A DNA stretch of 64,000 nt from Kalaharituber pfeilii (taxonomy: Eukaryota; Ascomycota; Pezizomycetes; Pezizales; Pezizaceae), in assembly GCA_015179045.1 (NCBI GenBank), contig WHUZ01000005.1, positions 1,674,001 through 1,738,000 on the forward strand. Direction: 5' to 3'. The first letter of the stretch is position 1, and each line of letters starts with the position of its first letter. The notes under the pieces are model-generated. The model ran no database searches and had not been told where the DNA came from. It saw only the letters and a program-made list of their open reading frames with translations. Positions 46,664-57,093 of the stretch are shown here, in pieces. The translations under genes were made by a program, and so were the position numbers.

Positions 46664-47147
46664 ATGGGAGGTTTCGAAATGTGGATGCAGTATGTGAAAG
46701 AGAAAAAATTGCTTGAAGGCGTTATCAGTGAGTATAATAGATCCCCCGCTATTGGAACTGCGGCTACGGGCTATACTGGAGGAGTTGCGGCCCGAGGAGA
46801 GACTCAAAGTGGGGCCAATGTTGCTGGAGGGCTAGGATTACCAATTGCAAATAGTATTGGAAGTATTGGGCTTCTGACAGAGGTCTTGCAAGTGTTGAGA
46901 GCTGCACCTATGGGGCAATCATAGACCATGGGGCAAGGGCAAGGGCAAGTGGTATCTCAACTGCAGGTGATTTCAGAGGCATCAGAAGTGGATTAAGTTC
47001 AACAGTCCAGAGGTATTACATTTGGAGAGGGGCGGAAGTGCAAGTGTACCTGTGATGCCACCTGCTGTAAATGAGATAGCGGGTGCAGGATCCACCACTC
47101 AGACTAACACTGAAGGTACGGAAGCTTTGGGAGGGTCCGGTCAATGA
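46664..47147 (+). CDS. Possible small Gly/Ala-rich protein gene
   Basis: An ATG at 46664 opens MGGFEMWMQYVKEKKLLEGV, then a Gly/Ala-rich part to a stop at 46924. In another frame downstream, SVPVMPPAVNEIAGAGSTTQ continues the same style to a stop at about 47147. An intron could link them but no convincing pair of sites was fixed. Not recognised; possibly chance. Confidence 0.22.
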
Positions 47148-49936
47148 AAAGGAGGTTTAGGATCTCAGAGATGTAATAGTTGTGTAGCTTGTAGCTGGTC
47201 AGCTGAGTGTACGTAGTTATTAAATGGATTGACATAGATAGTTGATACTGAATTGTGAATTTAGGGGTCAGTATGAACATGAATCTGATGTAGGTGAATG
47301 AGCCCTCAGTAGGTAGGTCTAGTTGCTCACATCAATTCTACCAAACGATAATGTCCTGCAACATTGCACCATATAGATTCGTTCAACGTAGGAGGGTTTG
47401 TCGGTGAATGATTCAGAAGTCGAAAGAGACAACGGCACCGAAGGCGCCAAAATACCCCGTTAGTTAACCTCATGTCGTTCAATACCAATACAAAGCTGAC
47501 TAACTTTTTGTTTATAGCGCAATTCCGAAGGCCGTATCTCTCGTCTCGAAGCAAACTTTACCAAGGTACGATGCTGGAACACCTATTCAGCAGCGCGTGG
47601 ACGGTGGACCGGCCCGTTGAGTAGCCCATGGATCAGCCGATTCAATAGCCCAGAGGCCAGTTGTGGAGCAGATGACTGGGCTTAATCCGGTGCGAGGCAT
47701 AGCCAATCAGCTGAAGCTGGTACCCGTGATTCCTGTCTTTCAAAAGTTGGTTGTCGAAAGCCAGCATATCGAATGAACGCACTAGTAAGATTGCCGCACC
47801 GATAGTGCTCAAGAGTCTTTTCATTTCAAATCTTTATTTGGAAACCTGTTCACTGGCTACAAGAACTATGACAATAATGAAATTGTACATGAACTAAGTT
47901 GGGTTCAATCGTCAAAAAGACATGGACCAGATTGAATCGTAGGCGAGGGTAAACTTCTTGATATTGTTCTCTCGAATTCCATAAGAAACCTCAGGCAAAT
48001 GGGTGTACAGAAACCACTACAAAAAATACAGAAAAATGCAAAACCTTCAAGCTGTTCAATCTGGTAATCCAGATTATCCGCATGGAATAGTATCTCTTAC
48101 GTGGGCTACGTGACATACTATTGCGTGCAGAAGTGCGTGAGAAAGTTTGTTCGAACATATGTCTAACGTCATAATAGAGTATACCTTTAAGATGTTGAAT
48201 ATTGAATAATGATATTGAAAGGGAAATTAAAAAAAAAAAAAACCTTGCTAGATACAAAAAAGTACAAACGAGAATACGCAATCGGAGCCATTAAGTTACT
48301 TGATGAAGACGGGGTAGAAATTGGCAGAATTTCTAGTCGCAGGTAGCCCAGATTTCGTGCCTTGCATGGTGAGTAAGACCCGATACTCATCAAGGATGTA
48401 CCCGTTTTGTAATTCTAATGTGGTGAACAATGCTCTCGTTGCGCTAGGGCTATGTATTTGGATATTCGGTCCAGATACTATAATGGTAAAACATGACCGT
48501 GGAATATAGCGGCCGGAGCAGCTTATTAAATCACCCGTTGTTACCTGTTTGATGATCATGGCCTTGTGAGGTTGCCCATAGGCGAGCTCGTGGAACATCC
48601 TGTTAACCAGCCAATCTTAGCAACTACCCCTTGAATTGTACCGCAGCAGCAGTCAGCTATATTCGTTGGGGAAGGGGCACTTACCCATACAACTCTATCT
48701 TTCAGCCTTCTCCATATTCTTCCCGCCTTTCTCCTCGACTTTCTTTTGGAGATTCATAATACCCTTCATGCCGATACAGTGTTTACCGCCAGACTGAATA
48801 CATGTGTGGATATCCTTCAATGGACCTTCATCCAGTAATCCATCGCCCTCTTATTTCCGAAGAGGGCCTCATCTGCACAAACGCAGGTCCCAGAGTTGAA
48901 CATGCGAAATCTCGGTATAAACTTGATCGATCTTATGGTCAATCTCCTTCTCAGACTTCAATTCGGAGCTCTCATCTTCATATCAATTTTATCGGCCGAT
49001 CGGTCTCTTTTTTCGCTTGCTAGGTGACGATGGCATAGACCATGATACCAACTGTAAGATCTCTCAAAGAGTTTGCGTAAGATTGAATCAACACACATTG
49101 TTAGCAAATATTCTTCGCCAAGTCATGGTAAAATCGTGGCTTTGTATCGCTACACTGTATAGGTACTGTACGAATGCTTTGTGGCGCCTGCTGGTATACT
49201 AGTTATAGGTTCGAGGCTCCGAAGGCGCAGTAACAAGAAAGTTTGGGGGTGTCCCAGCCTCGTTCCCAGACGCTGTCGTTTGCTCTGCATCGCACTAAAG
49301 TGCTCATAGCAGCATGGACTACTAGTATGAGCTCACTGGGTCTCGACCTACAGTTCGGTCCACCAATGGCCTTGCTATAACACGGCCTTATTGTGCCGCG
49401 AACATTCGATTTCCTTGGAATCTGGCCGCTGCCATGCTAGGTTGAAAAGCGAATGGCTCTGGAGAGAAATACAAATAGGGTGGTCATAGAGTATTGAGAC
49501 TGTAAGTGCAGCGTAGAATTGAATCAGTTGCTTTCTATTGTGAACAGTGCTCGTAAGTACAGGCGTATACAGTGACACTGGCAGATACATAAATACTTGA
49601 ACCGAGATAATTCAATAGGAACTTGTCTCAATGCCCAAGAGCCAACATCCCATTGTGAAAAATGACGGAGTGCACAGGCCGTGGGCCGGGTGAATGGCCC
49701 AATGGGGCTTGGTCTTCGACCACCGACTACATTAGTGCTGGGGTTCTCTCAAAAGGCGATTATGCGTTGTGAGCTGTTCGGTATGCAGCATTGGTATGCA
49801 ACACGTTTGTATACAAGTTCCCATAACGCCCCATTGAATTCCTCGATTACCTGGTACAGTGCTCCCACGTTTCCTTCTCGCACCCCCTTCCCCCTCGCAA
49901 GCCTTAGCCTGTCTGCGTATTCGGAATTCCGAGTGG

Positions 49937-49967
49937 GTGGTGGTGGTGGTGGTGGTGGTGGTGGTGT
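49937..49967 (+). repeat. (GGT)n microsatellite
   Basis: About ten GGT units followed by G-rich sequence. Confidence 0.9.
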
Positions 49968-50378
49968 TGGGCGGGGGTGGAGTGGTGGCGGTTTGAAATC
50001 AATTGGGATAAAAAATTCATTCCTCGCGTACACATTACCGTTCATTATCATGACGCTACATACCGCTTCAAGTATACAGTTTTTTTGGTTCGCGTTACGC
50101 GAAACGTTGTAAAATATAGATACGGTTAGATTTTGGATCATGCTTATTTCCCCGCAGCGCTTGCACTGCAGATTTCGTTCACCACGTGCACACGCCACTC
50201 CCGAAGCTGTGGCCATTTAACACCCCGGTTTACCGTCACCTTCCACTTCCACTCATCGCCGTCACGGCGCAATTCGCCACCTCCAACGGTACCTCGTACC
50301 TCACTCACCCTCCAACCGCCTCAAACCCTGGCCCGCCCCGCCCCCACCCTATCCCGCCGCATCGAATTGTACGACGAC

Positions 50379-51999
50379 ATGGTACGCTGCGTGGTCCTTG
50401 GCGACCAAGTTATCCAGACATGGTACTCGTCCATATACCCCGATGAAGACGCGTCGGACGAGAAGGCCGAGAAGGCTTTAGAAACGGAGCTGCTATTTGT
50501 GTGCCCGCATTGCATGAAGTACACGATGGACGAGGCGCGGGCGCTGGGGCATATGGTGAGAGGAAATTTTTTTTCCCCGTTGCACTGGTGTCAAAGGTCT
50601 CTTCGAATTCATGTCTGCTCCATTCGAGGAAAGGAAAAAATCCTGGCGCAAATAGTGCTGGGAGCTTTGCGCCTAGGGAGGGAGAAGAAAAAGGAAGGGG
50701 AACGAAGCCATTGGAGAGAAGATAGTGGAGATGAATGAGCTACTGGCCTGGAAGATACCCCCCCCTCCTCGGGTGGCAGTTTGCAATGTCACGGTATTCT
50801 GAATTATTTTCCTCTTTGTCGGGACCAATAGAGCCCCTACTTCCGACCACAAATGATATATACCTGCAGCCTGCAACAGCAAATTCTTTGTTACATTTAT
50901 ATCCAATGTTCATCGCTCTACGATTTCGGCTGCTGGTACAGGCATTGGCGAAGGCTATGTGCTGACATGCAACCCACCCCAGCGGTTCTGCGAGCTAGCC
51001 TACCGTCCGCTTGGGCGAAAGCTGTACCAGCATGATCAATATTCGATTTACGAGATCGACGGCAATGAGCATAAAGTATCCCCCCCCAAATACCTGATAT
51101 CACTCATAACTAATCATAAACCCCCTTCTTCCCTCAAGCTGTTCTGCCAATGCCTCTCACTCTTCGCAAAACTGTTCCTCGAAACGAAATCGGTATGCTA
51201 CGACGTCGACGGGTTCCTCTTCTACATCCTCGTCGAGGCAGTTCCCTCCTCCAGTACCTCCTCCACCTCCTCCACCTCCTCCCCCCGAAAAACCGCGTAG
51301 TCGGATTCTTCTCGAAGGAAAAGACGTCATGGGACTCGTATAACCTCGCATGCATATTGATCTTCCCGCCGTTCCAGAAACGCGGGTTGGGGAAGCTGTT
51401 GATTGCGTTCTCGTACGAGCTGAGTAAGAGGGAAGCCAAGGTGGGGAGTCCAGAGAAACGTGCGTGTGCCTCGTTCCTTCCTTACAAAAGAGAAATATGG
51501 ATAAATACAATAGTTTTCTGAGCGAATATATAGCTTTATCAGACCTAGGCCACCGCGGCTACATGTCCTACTGGACCTCCGTCCTCGCCTCCCTCATCCT
51601 CAACCATTCCACCTCCACCAACCCCTCTCCGCACCCCGAGACCTCCACCTCCACCTCCACCTCCAACCCCTCCGCCCCCTCCCCGAGCCCCTCCCACACG
51701 CAATCCCCCTCCCCCCCCGCCTCCCCCCCACCCACTTCATCCCCGTCCTCTACCCACTCCCGTTCGCAATCCCCAAACCCCCCGACACCCTCACAGTCGA
51801 GTCCCTCTCGACCATAACATGCATCCACACAGACGACATCATCGACGCGCTACGCACAATGGATGCGATCGCGACAAAGCGCGACACGGGGGAGACGGTC
51901 ATCTCGAAGGCGCACGTCAGGGAGTGGGTCGAGAGGAACAGAGTCTCGATGGAGCCCGTGATACGCACCGGTGGGATGGTGGGATATGTGAAGTCGTGA
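50379..51999 (+). CDS. SAS2: MYST-family histone acetyltransferase, SAS2-like
   Basis: Exons 50379-50555, 50983-51075, 51139-51253, 51301-51459 and 51534 onward. The C2HC finger is split by intron 1: CPHC..GHM then RFC, followed by [20 protein letters not shown]. Next come [48 protein letters not shown] (autoacetylated Lys region, catalytic Cys), [13 protein letters not shown] (acetyl-CoA loop), SYELSKRE (catalytic Glu) and [20 protein letters not shown]. After a Ser/Thr/Pro-rich insert the frame stops at 51817, but another frame carries the family end [20 protein letters not shown] to the stop at 51999. The switch lies in a C-rich tract around 51700-51780. A 47-bp intron (51254-51300) explains an earlier apparent break. 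No in-frame ATG was found before 50379, so the 5' end is uncertain. SAS2-type enzymes acetylate histone H4 K16. Confidence 0.82.
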
Positions 52000-53110
52000 A
52001 GGAAAATGATCCAAGTTTGATTGTGCAGAGTTATATAGGTTAGATCATGAGGGTTTCTAAACCAAGATTATGTGAGAAAGCCCTACAGGCAGGTATTAAT
52101 TGAGAGAGGGAGTTACCGCTGGGGATTTTAGGCAGGCTTAGGATCCCCCTCCTCCTCCCCCTCCCTCCCCCCAAGTTCTTACGTTATACTATTCATCCCC
52201 ATTGTCCACAGTTTTCATATATTCTGTTTTTATATTTTATATTTCCTTATTATTTACAACATTCTAGAAACACGAAGCAACCCCTTTTATATGTATTCCC
52301 CCCCCCCCCCCCCCCCCATTGCTGTTTATTCTATATATATATATGTTTCTTACTTTTCACTTACTTACCTTCCCTATTCACCACCTGATTTTTTTCTTAA
52401 TACTCTAACTGGGCTTGAACACCAAAAGCCAGCACGTAAAATATATATTAGCGAAAAACATCCATGATACCAGTTTCTAGTTGTATGTACCTTTTTTTTT
52501 TAATTTTTTTATTTTTGAAAAAAAGGCTATTGAGGCATAGCCTCTGCCTTATTATATTTGGTGAGAGTAACTATATATGCGCACCTAAATAGATATATAT
52601 AGTCAGCAAAAAAAAAAAATAAAGCAATAAAAGCCCATAGTTAAAACCATAAAGGCGAACAGAAAGTAAAAGAAAAGAAAAAACAAAGCTCTATACCCTA
52701 AATCTTTCCAACTTTTGTACAATAGCAGCCAATAAATAAAAGCAACCCTTTTTTTTTTAGTATTAGCCCACTAGGTGAATACACGCCAATACCGTGGCGA
52801 GAGTGTCCCCCATAGCAACCAATTGCTAACAATAATTCCCCTTCTTTTCTATACAAATACAAAGGAACTGTCCAAGAGCACATGCCACTCATCTGCTATT
52901 TTATCACATATCCTTCAACATTTCCTAGCTTTTTTGTTCCGACCAATTCTCCTATCCAATTGCAATTTCAAAGAAAGTAGTAACCCTAAGGGAAATCGTG
53001 CCGCTTGTCTCGCCAGGTGCAATGGTAAGGATGTATACCTAGGAATTAAGCGCCCCCCACACCCCAAACGACCGAAACCTAGAGGGGCTTTTAGTCAGCG
53101 TTAAGTCTGG

Positions 53111-53670
53111 TTACGAGACTAGAGGGGCTTGGTGTAACAGAGTATAGATTGAGGAAGTACAGATAGAGTCTAACAGATGGTAGAGTAATGAGCAGATACT
53201 CATATCGAGTAGAGAAAATAACATAGGTCGCTCCTTCAACGACTTGGTCAGGCGTATAAATGGGTATGAAACCAAGCAGTAGCCGAATGGATCCATACGA
53301 GATCTCAGTTCCACAAACCAGCGTCTTTGCTCATCAAAATTAAATCTCAAACAGCTATTCGAATAATCCTGGTCAATCGAGCAGACAGAGCGTAAACCAA
53401 GAAATGCAAATTAAGAACGATAACATGCTCAGTAGCAGGAATAAGGCCAAGTTCAACCAACGTCAGCAACCGTCCTGATGTTGAAGGGAGTTCTAAAGCA
53501 TGTCTAGCCATTCTGACTTGGAGATCATCACTAGATTTTAGTAGGTGAAGTGAGCAAGAAGGCAAATAAAATTCCACAGCATAAACGAAGTGGAGTTCCA
53601 CAGTCGCACGGTACAAAGACATCAAATGTTTAGGTGATGGGAGTAGAAGTAGCACACTTTGTAGCAGCAT
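53111..53670 (-). pseudogene. Possible LINE-type ORF2 C-terminal relic
   Basis: The minus strand reads LMSLYRATVELHFVYAVEFY, LLKSSDDLQVRMARHALELP and LTLVELGLIPATEHVIVLNL, then after stops RRWFVELRSRMDPFGYCLVS. The order (LY..A....YA..FW-like, QxxMAR.ALxLP, ELGL.P) recalls the region after the reverse transcriptase core of fungal LINEs, where a conserved LGL/LGWPP block occurs. No core YADD motif is present. Assignment is from memory and weak. Confidence 0.4.
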
Positions 53671-53879
53671 CCAACCTATCAGACAGATAAAACTCTTTAC
53701 TTTATTGATTACTACTCTGAGTTCTCTGCTCTCCCATTCTTGAAGATTTTCTAGGAGTCAGTTAGGCTTCGATATCCTGACAAGCGGAAATAATGACTCG
53801 TATTAACTTTTCAGTCACAACCACTTCCGCGGTGCTTTGCCGTATATCTTCTACTGGTTGACTAGTCTCCGATCAACTA

Positions 53880-54040
53880 CAGTCAAACCTCTCACATTGG
53901 ATCCTGTCTTATTGGATAACCTGTCTTATTCGATCAAGATTGCCGGCCTGAGCCAATTGGTCCAATGGGGATTATTGGATATTGTCTTATTGGATAAAAC
54001 TCTCCGGTCCCGACCTTATCCAATATAACAGGTTCGACTC
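53880..54040. mobile_element. 161-bp pogo-type MITE
   Basis: The left end CAGTCAAACCTCTCACATTG and the reverse complement of the right end, GAGTCGAACCTGTTATATTG, match at most positions over about 23 bp. TA lies on both sides (53878-53879 and 54041-54042). Inside, ATTGGAT/TTATTGGATA words repeat in both directions. No coding capacity. Confidence 0.7.
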
Positions 54041-55489
54041 TACTTGACTTGTATCTGGATAGTCAAGGAGCCACAAGAAACTTATCGTCAGAATATCTTT
54101 GTGTCCTTCATGAAAAGCGAAATCAAACTGATCGTGAAAGATTGCCGTCCTTAAAGGAAATAAGGAAGAGGTGGGTCCTGAGGGGCGCAAATCTTCCGTA
54201 GAAAGTGGGATGTTTTTCTATGAGGTTCTCTTTTGTATCCTCCTCTTGCTCAACCGCTCTTCCTCTTCTGGACATTCTCAGGCCGTTGCCAAGCTGCTAT
54301 GTACCACAACCCACAGCCCGTAACCAACCAGACAACTGACTAAGCGGGGCTTCAGGGATTCGTTAGGTATCCTTCAACGGAAACTCGCTTATCATATCAT
54401 AGGATAATCATAGAGTTATCGCAGAACTAGATGTTTATTTTTCATCTGGACGCTCTGTGCATCCCATATAGTTACCCATCATTATTTTTGCCTTGCTTGG
54501 CTCTCCATTGCCTCCTGGCTGGAGCAGCACAAAACAATGAGATGCTTAGTATAATCCCTTCGGAGGGTTCTCTGCTTTACTTTTTTGACTTGGCCTCAAC
54601 GACAGTTTTAAATATTAGAGAGGTTTTACAAACCCCGAACTTTTATCGGGATTCGGAAAAAAAAATACGTTGCCTTAGCAACAATGTGTTTATTATTGCC
54701 AAGGCCTGAAAACTTCCCTTCCGAAATCCGGAAAACTGACCCTTGAGACTGTAAAATTCCCACAACACTCATACTGTATTTACATCCGATGAATGTGAAA
54801 AATGAGCTAGAGCACTCCTCTACCTACTCAAGAAAATTCTATCCCAGTACGACATCGTGCATGCACTCCGCAGACCTCTCAATCTCCAGTTGTCAATTCT
54901 GCAACTATGCATAGTACGCCCACAACCTAAATCACAACGTTGGTAGTGTACCTGTAGTAAATTCCTGAGTTTTCAGGCTAACTTGCAAATCCTCACGCAC
55001 TTTCAGAGTTTTAGCGTGATTACTAATTAAGTTACCCGCAAATTTCAGGGTTCGTGTCTAATAGCATAGCCAAGACCCATCAGCAAAAAAAAAAAAAGTT
55101 CTGTGCCCCGTTGTGCTCGTGAGTCCAGACGCATAGATAAGTACCGGTACATGGATGTAAACTGCTAAATTAGGATGTTACACTTACAGATCGCTAATGT
55201 TAGGGTGCAACTGACTGTGACCTCTAGCATCTGGATACAACTGACTGAGTCCACTGCCAGGACGCAATTGAATAAAACTCCAGCAGGAGGGTGCGACTCG
55301 CTGGAGTCAAGGGTCCTGAGAACAGAACTGCTCGGATTTCTAACGTTTATATGCAACAGCTAGGATCCCGAATGTTTATGATGTAAGTGGCAGGATCCCT
55401 AATGTTATAACACAATAGTACGGAACAGTGAGCAATACTAGTATAGGCGGTTGGATGTATATAAGGTCGGGTTTTGGCATTTCCTCCTA

Positions 55490-55916
55490 CAGTTTTCCCT
55501 TGCTATACCGGACCTCGTTGTACCGGAAACCTTGCTATACCGGATGCTCTCAGTTGCTACATCCCGCTCCCATACAAAACCCTCTTGCTATACCGGACGC
55601 ACTAAGAATACCGGACCGGACAGGAATTGCCAGGCACTTACCCCCCTGTCTCCATACAAATAATATTTGCTATACCGGATACACTAACACTGATACGTCC
55701 AATCTTGGCTATCCCACATTGCATTCACCTTCAGATGCTTACTAAACTTAACATTACATAATAAAATTAGGCTGTCGTTGTTCCCAATTACATTAACTTT
55801 GCTGCCCATCCCTAATTCTGTTTTGCCAAGCATTTTTATTCTATATGTAACGGAACCTTGCTATACCGGACGAAAAGGGCCAGATTTTACAGATCCGGTA
55901 TAGCAAGGGAAAACTG
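55490..55916. mobile_element. 427-bp pogo-type element with iterated TTGCTATACCGGA
   Basis: Perfect 23-bp inverted ends begin CAGTTTTCCCTTGCTATACC, with TA on each side (55488-55489 and 55917-55918). The motif TTGCTATACCGGA occurs at the left end and again near 55530, 55586, 55667 and 55855, plus inverted at the right end; several copies follow CCCATACAAA or CCATACAAAT. There is no transposase, so it is a non-autonomous member of a Tc1/mariner (pogo-like) group. Confidence 0.85.
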
Positions 55917-56015
55917 TAATTGGGAAATGAACCCCCGTGCCGTTTGTAACCTATCCTATGGTTGCGGACGGCTTTAATCAACACTATGTAACACTTCATT
56001 CCGCTTACTAATACA

Positions 56016-56047
<32 letters not shown>

Positions 56048-57093
56048 CGCTCTTTGATCCCCCCTCCGGAATACCTGTACTGTGCAGAATACACGCCTCT
56101 TGCACTTCGCTTCTAGTGTACAGAATTAGAAGCAGCAAACCAGTTTATAATCTTTTATCCAAAGTTTCATTGTGAGTTGAATTTTATTGATTTTGGTGTG
56201 CAGCAAAATACTATGCTCGTGAGAACAGTCAATATAACTTTGAAGATTTACGAGGTACTGTACCTGCTGCTTTACATTCTGTAAAGGTACTGCTTCTATT
56301 TTTCACTATTATGAGCACTGCATGCGACTTCTTAATGCATACTTTAATGGATATACCTATGAAATTAAACAATTTTAGGAATGTATATACAAAAGTCAGC
56401 GGCAAGTGGTGAATAAAAAGCACATGATAATTACATGTGCTTTGTTCTCATGCCTCATGTACTTTAGACTTAGCCCTTTTAAGAAAAGTTCCTGCTTACT
56501 AATACATAATCTTACCTAATTTGTACTAGTAGTATGTAACTCAGTTAGGGGTCTCCCACCAAAATTTGCAAAATTAAAAACGCAATATAGATTGATTCTT
56601 TACTCAATTCTGTTCATATCTATATGCAGTTTGACATTTTTAGGATTTTTGTTGTGTTCTTATCGGGTATTGAAATTTCGGATCAAAATGTGTTGATTAA
56701 AGGCGTCCGCAACCATATGCTCCTTTCGTACCTGGGCATGTGTCATCTCCGCTATCTACCAAGAAAGGAATCTCCAAAATGAAAAGATCCAATGAAAAGA
56801 AAACCAAGAAAAACTTGTCAACTACAACTAAGGCAAAATTAGACAAATAAGAGAAAAATAAAAAGTAAAAAAATGAAACCCAGACATATTTCCTAGATAC
56901 AAATATAAATTGCCAAATGTATGGGGAAAAATATATATATATATAATAAAAAAAATAAAAACACCGGAAAAAGGCAACCAGGCCAATTCTTCTCCTTCGA
57001 AATAAATTAAATGGAGGAATCAATATGGTATCAAAGAAAAAATATGAAAAAAATATGAGACCAAAAGAAAAGAAATCCAAAACGTCAATGAGT

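Larger units (their letters stand above)
45416..50378. other. Gene-poor region
   Basis: It contains T and A tracts (45954-45972, 46252-46278), a pogo-type fragment (46465-46577), a low-confidence small ORF (46664-47147) and a (GGT)n run (49937-49967). A further fragment CCTTGCTATAACACGGCC near 49370 resembles the pogo-type repeat motif. 47200-49300 shows no recognisable feature. Confidence 0.4.
52000..57093. other. Mobile-element-rich intergenic region
   Basis: It contains a C20 tract (52298-52317), a LINE-like relic (53111-53670), two pogo-type elements (53880-54040 and 55490-55916), a T tract of about 28 bp near 56019-56047 and AT-rich low complexity at 56830-57070. No intact gene was found. 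54100-55400 and 56050-56700 show nothing recognisable. Confidence 0.5.

Noticed and set aside
48296..48598. 100-codon minus-strand frame (FHELAYGQPHKAMIIKQ...)
   Set aside because: Some protein character and a possible intron, but no domain recognised and no supporting neighbours.
51254..51300. Frame break in the MYST gene after [10 protein letters not shown]
   Set aside because: A 47-bp GT..AG intron (GTACCT..GCGTAG) joins the flanks in frame as SSIGFFSKEK, so this is not counted as a lesion.
51134..51828. Several antisense frames over the MYST gene
   Set aside because: Shadows of a C/G-rich coding strand; the plus-strand frames carry the conserved family motifs.
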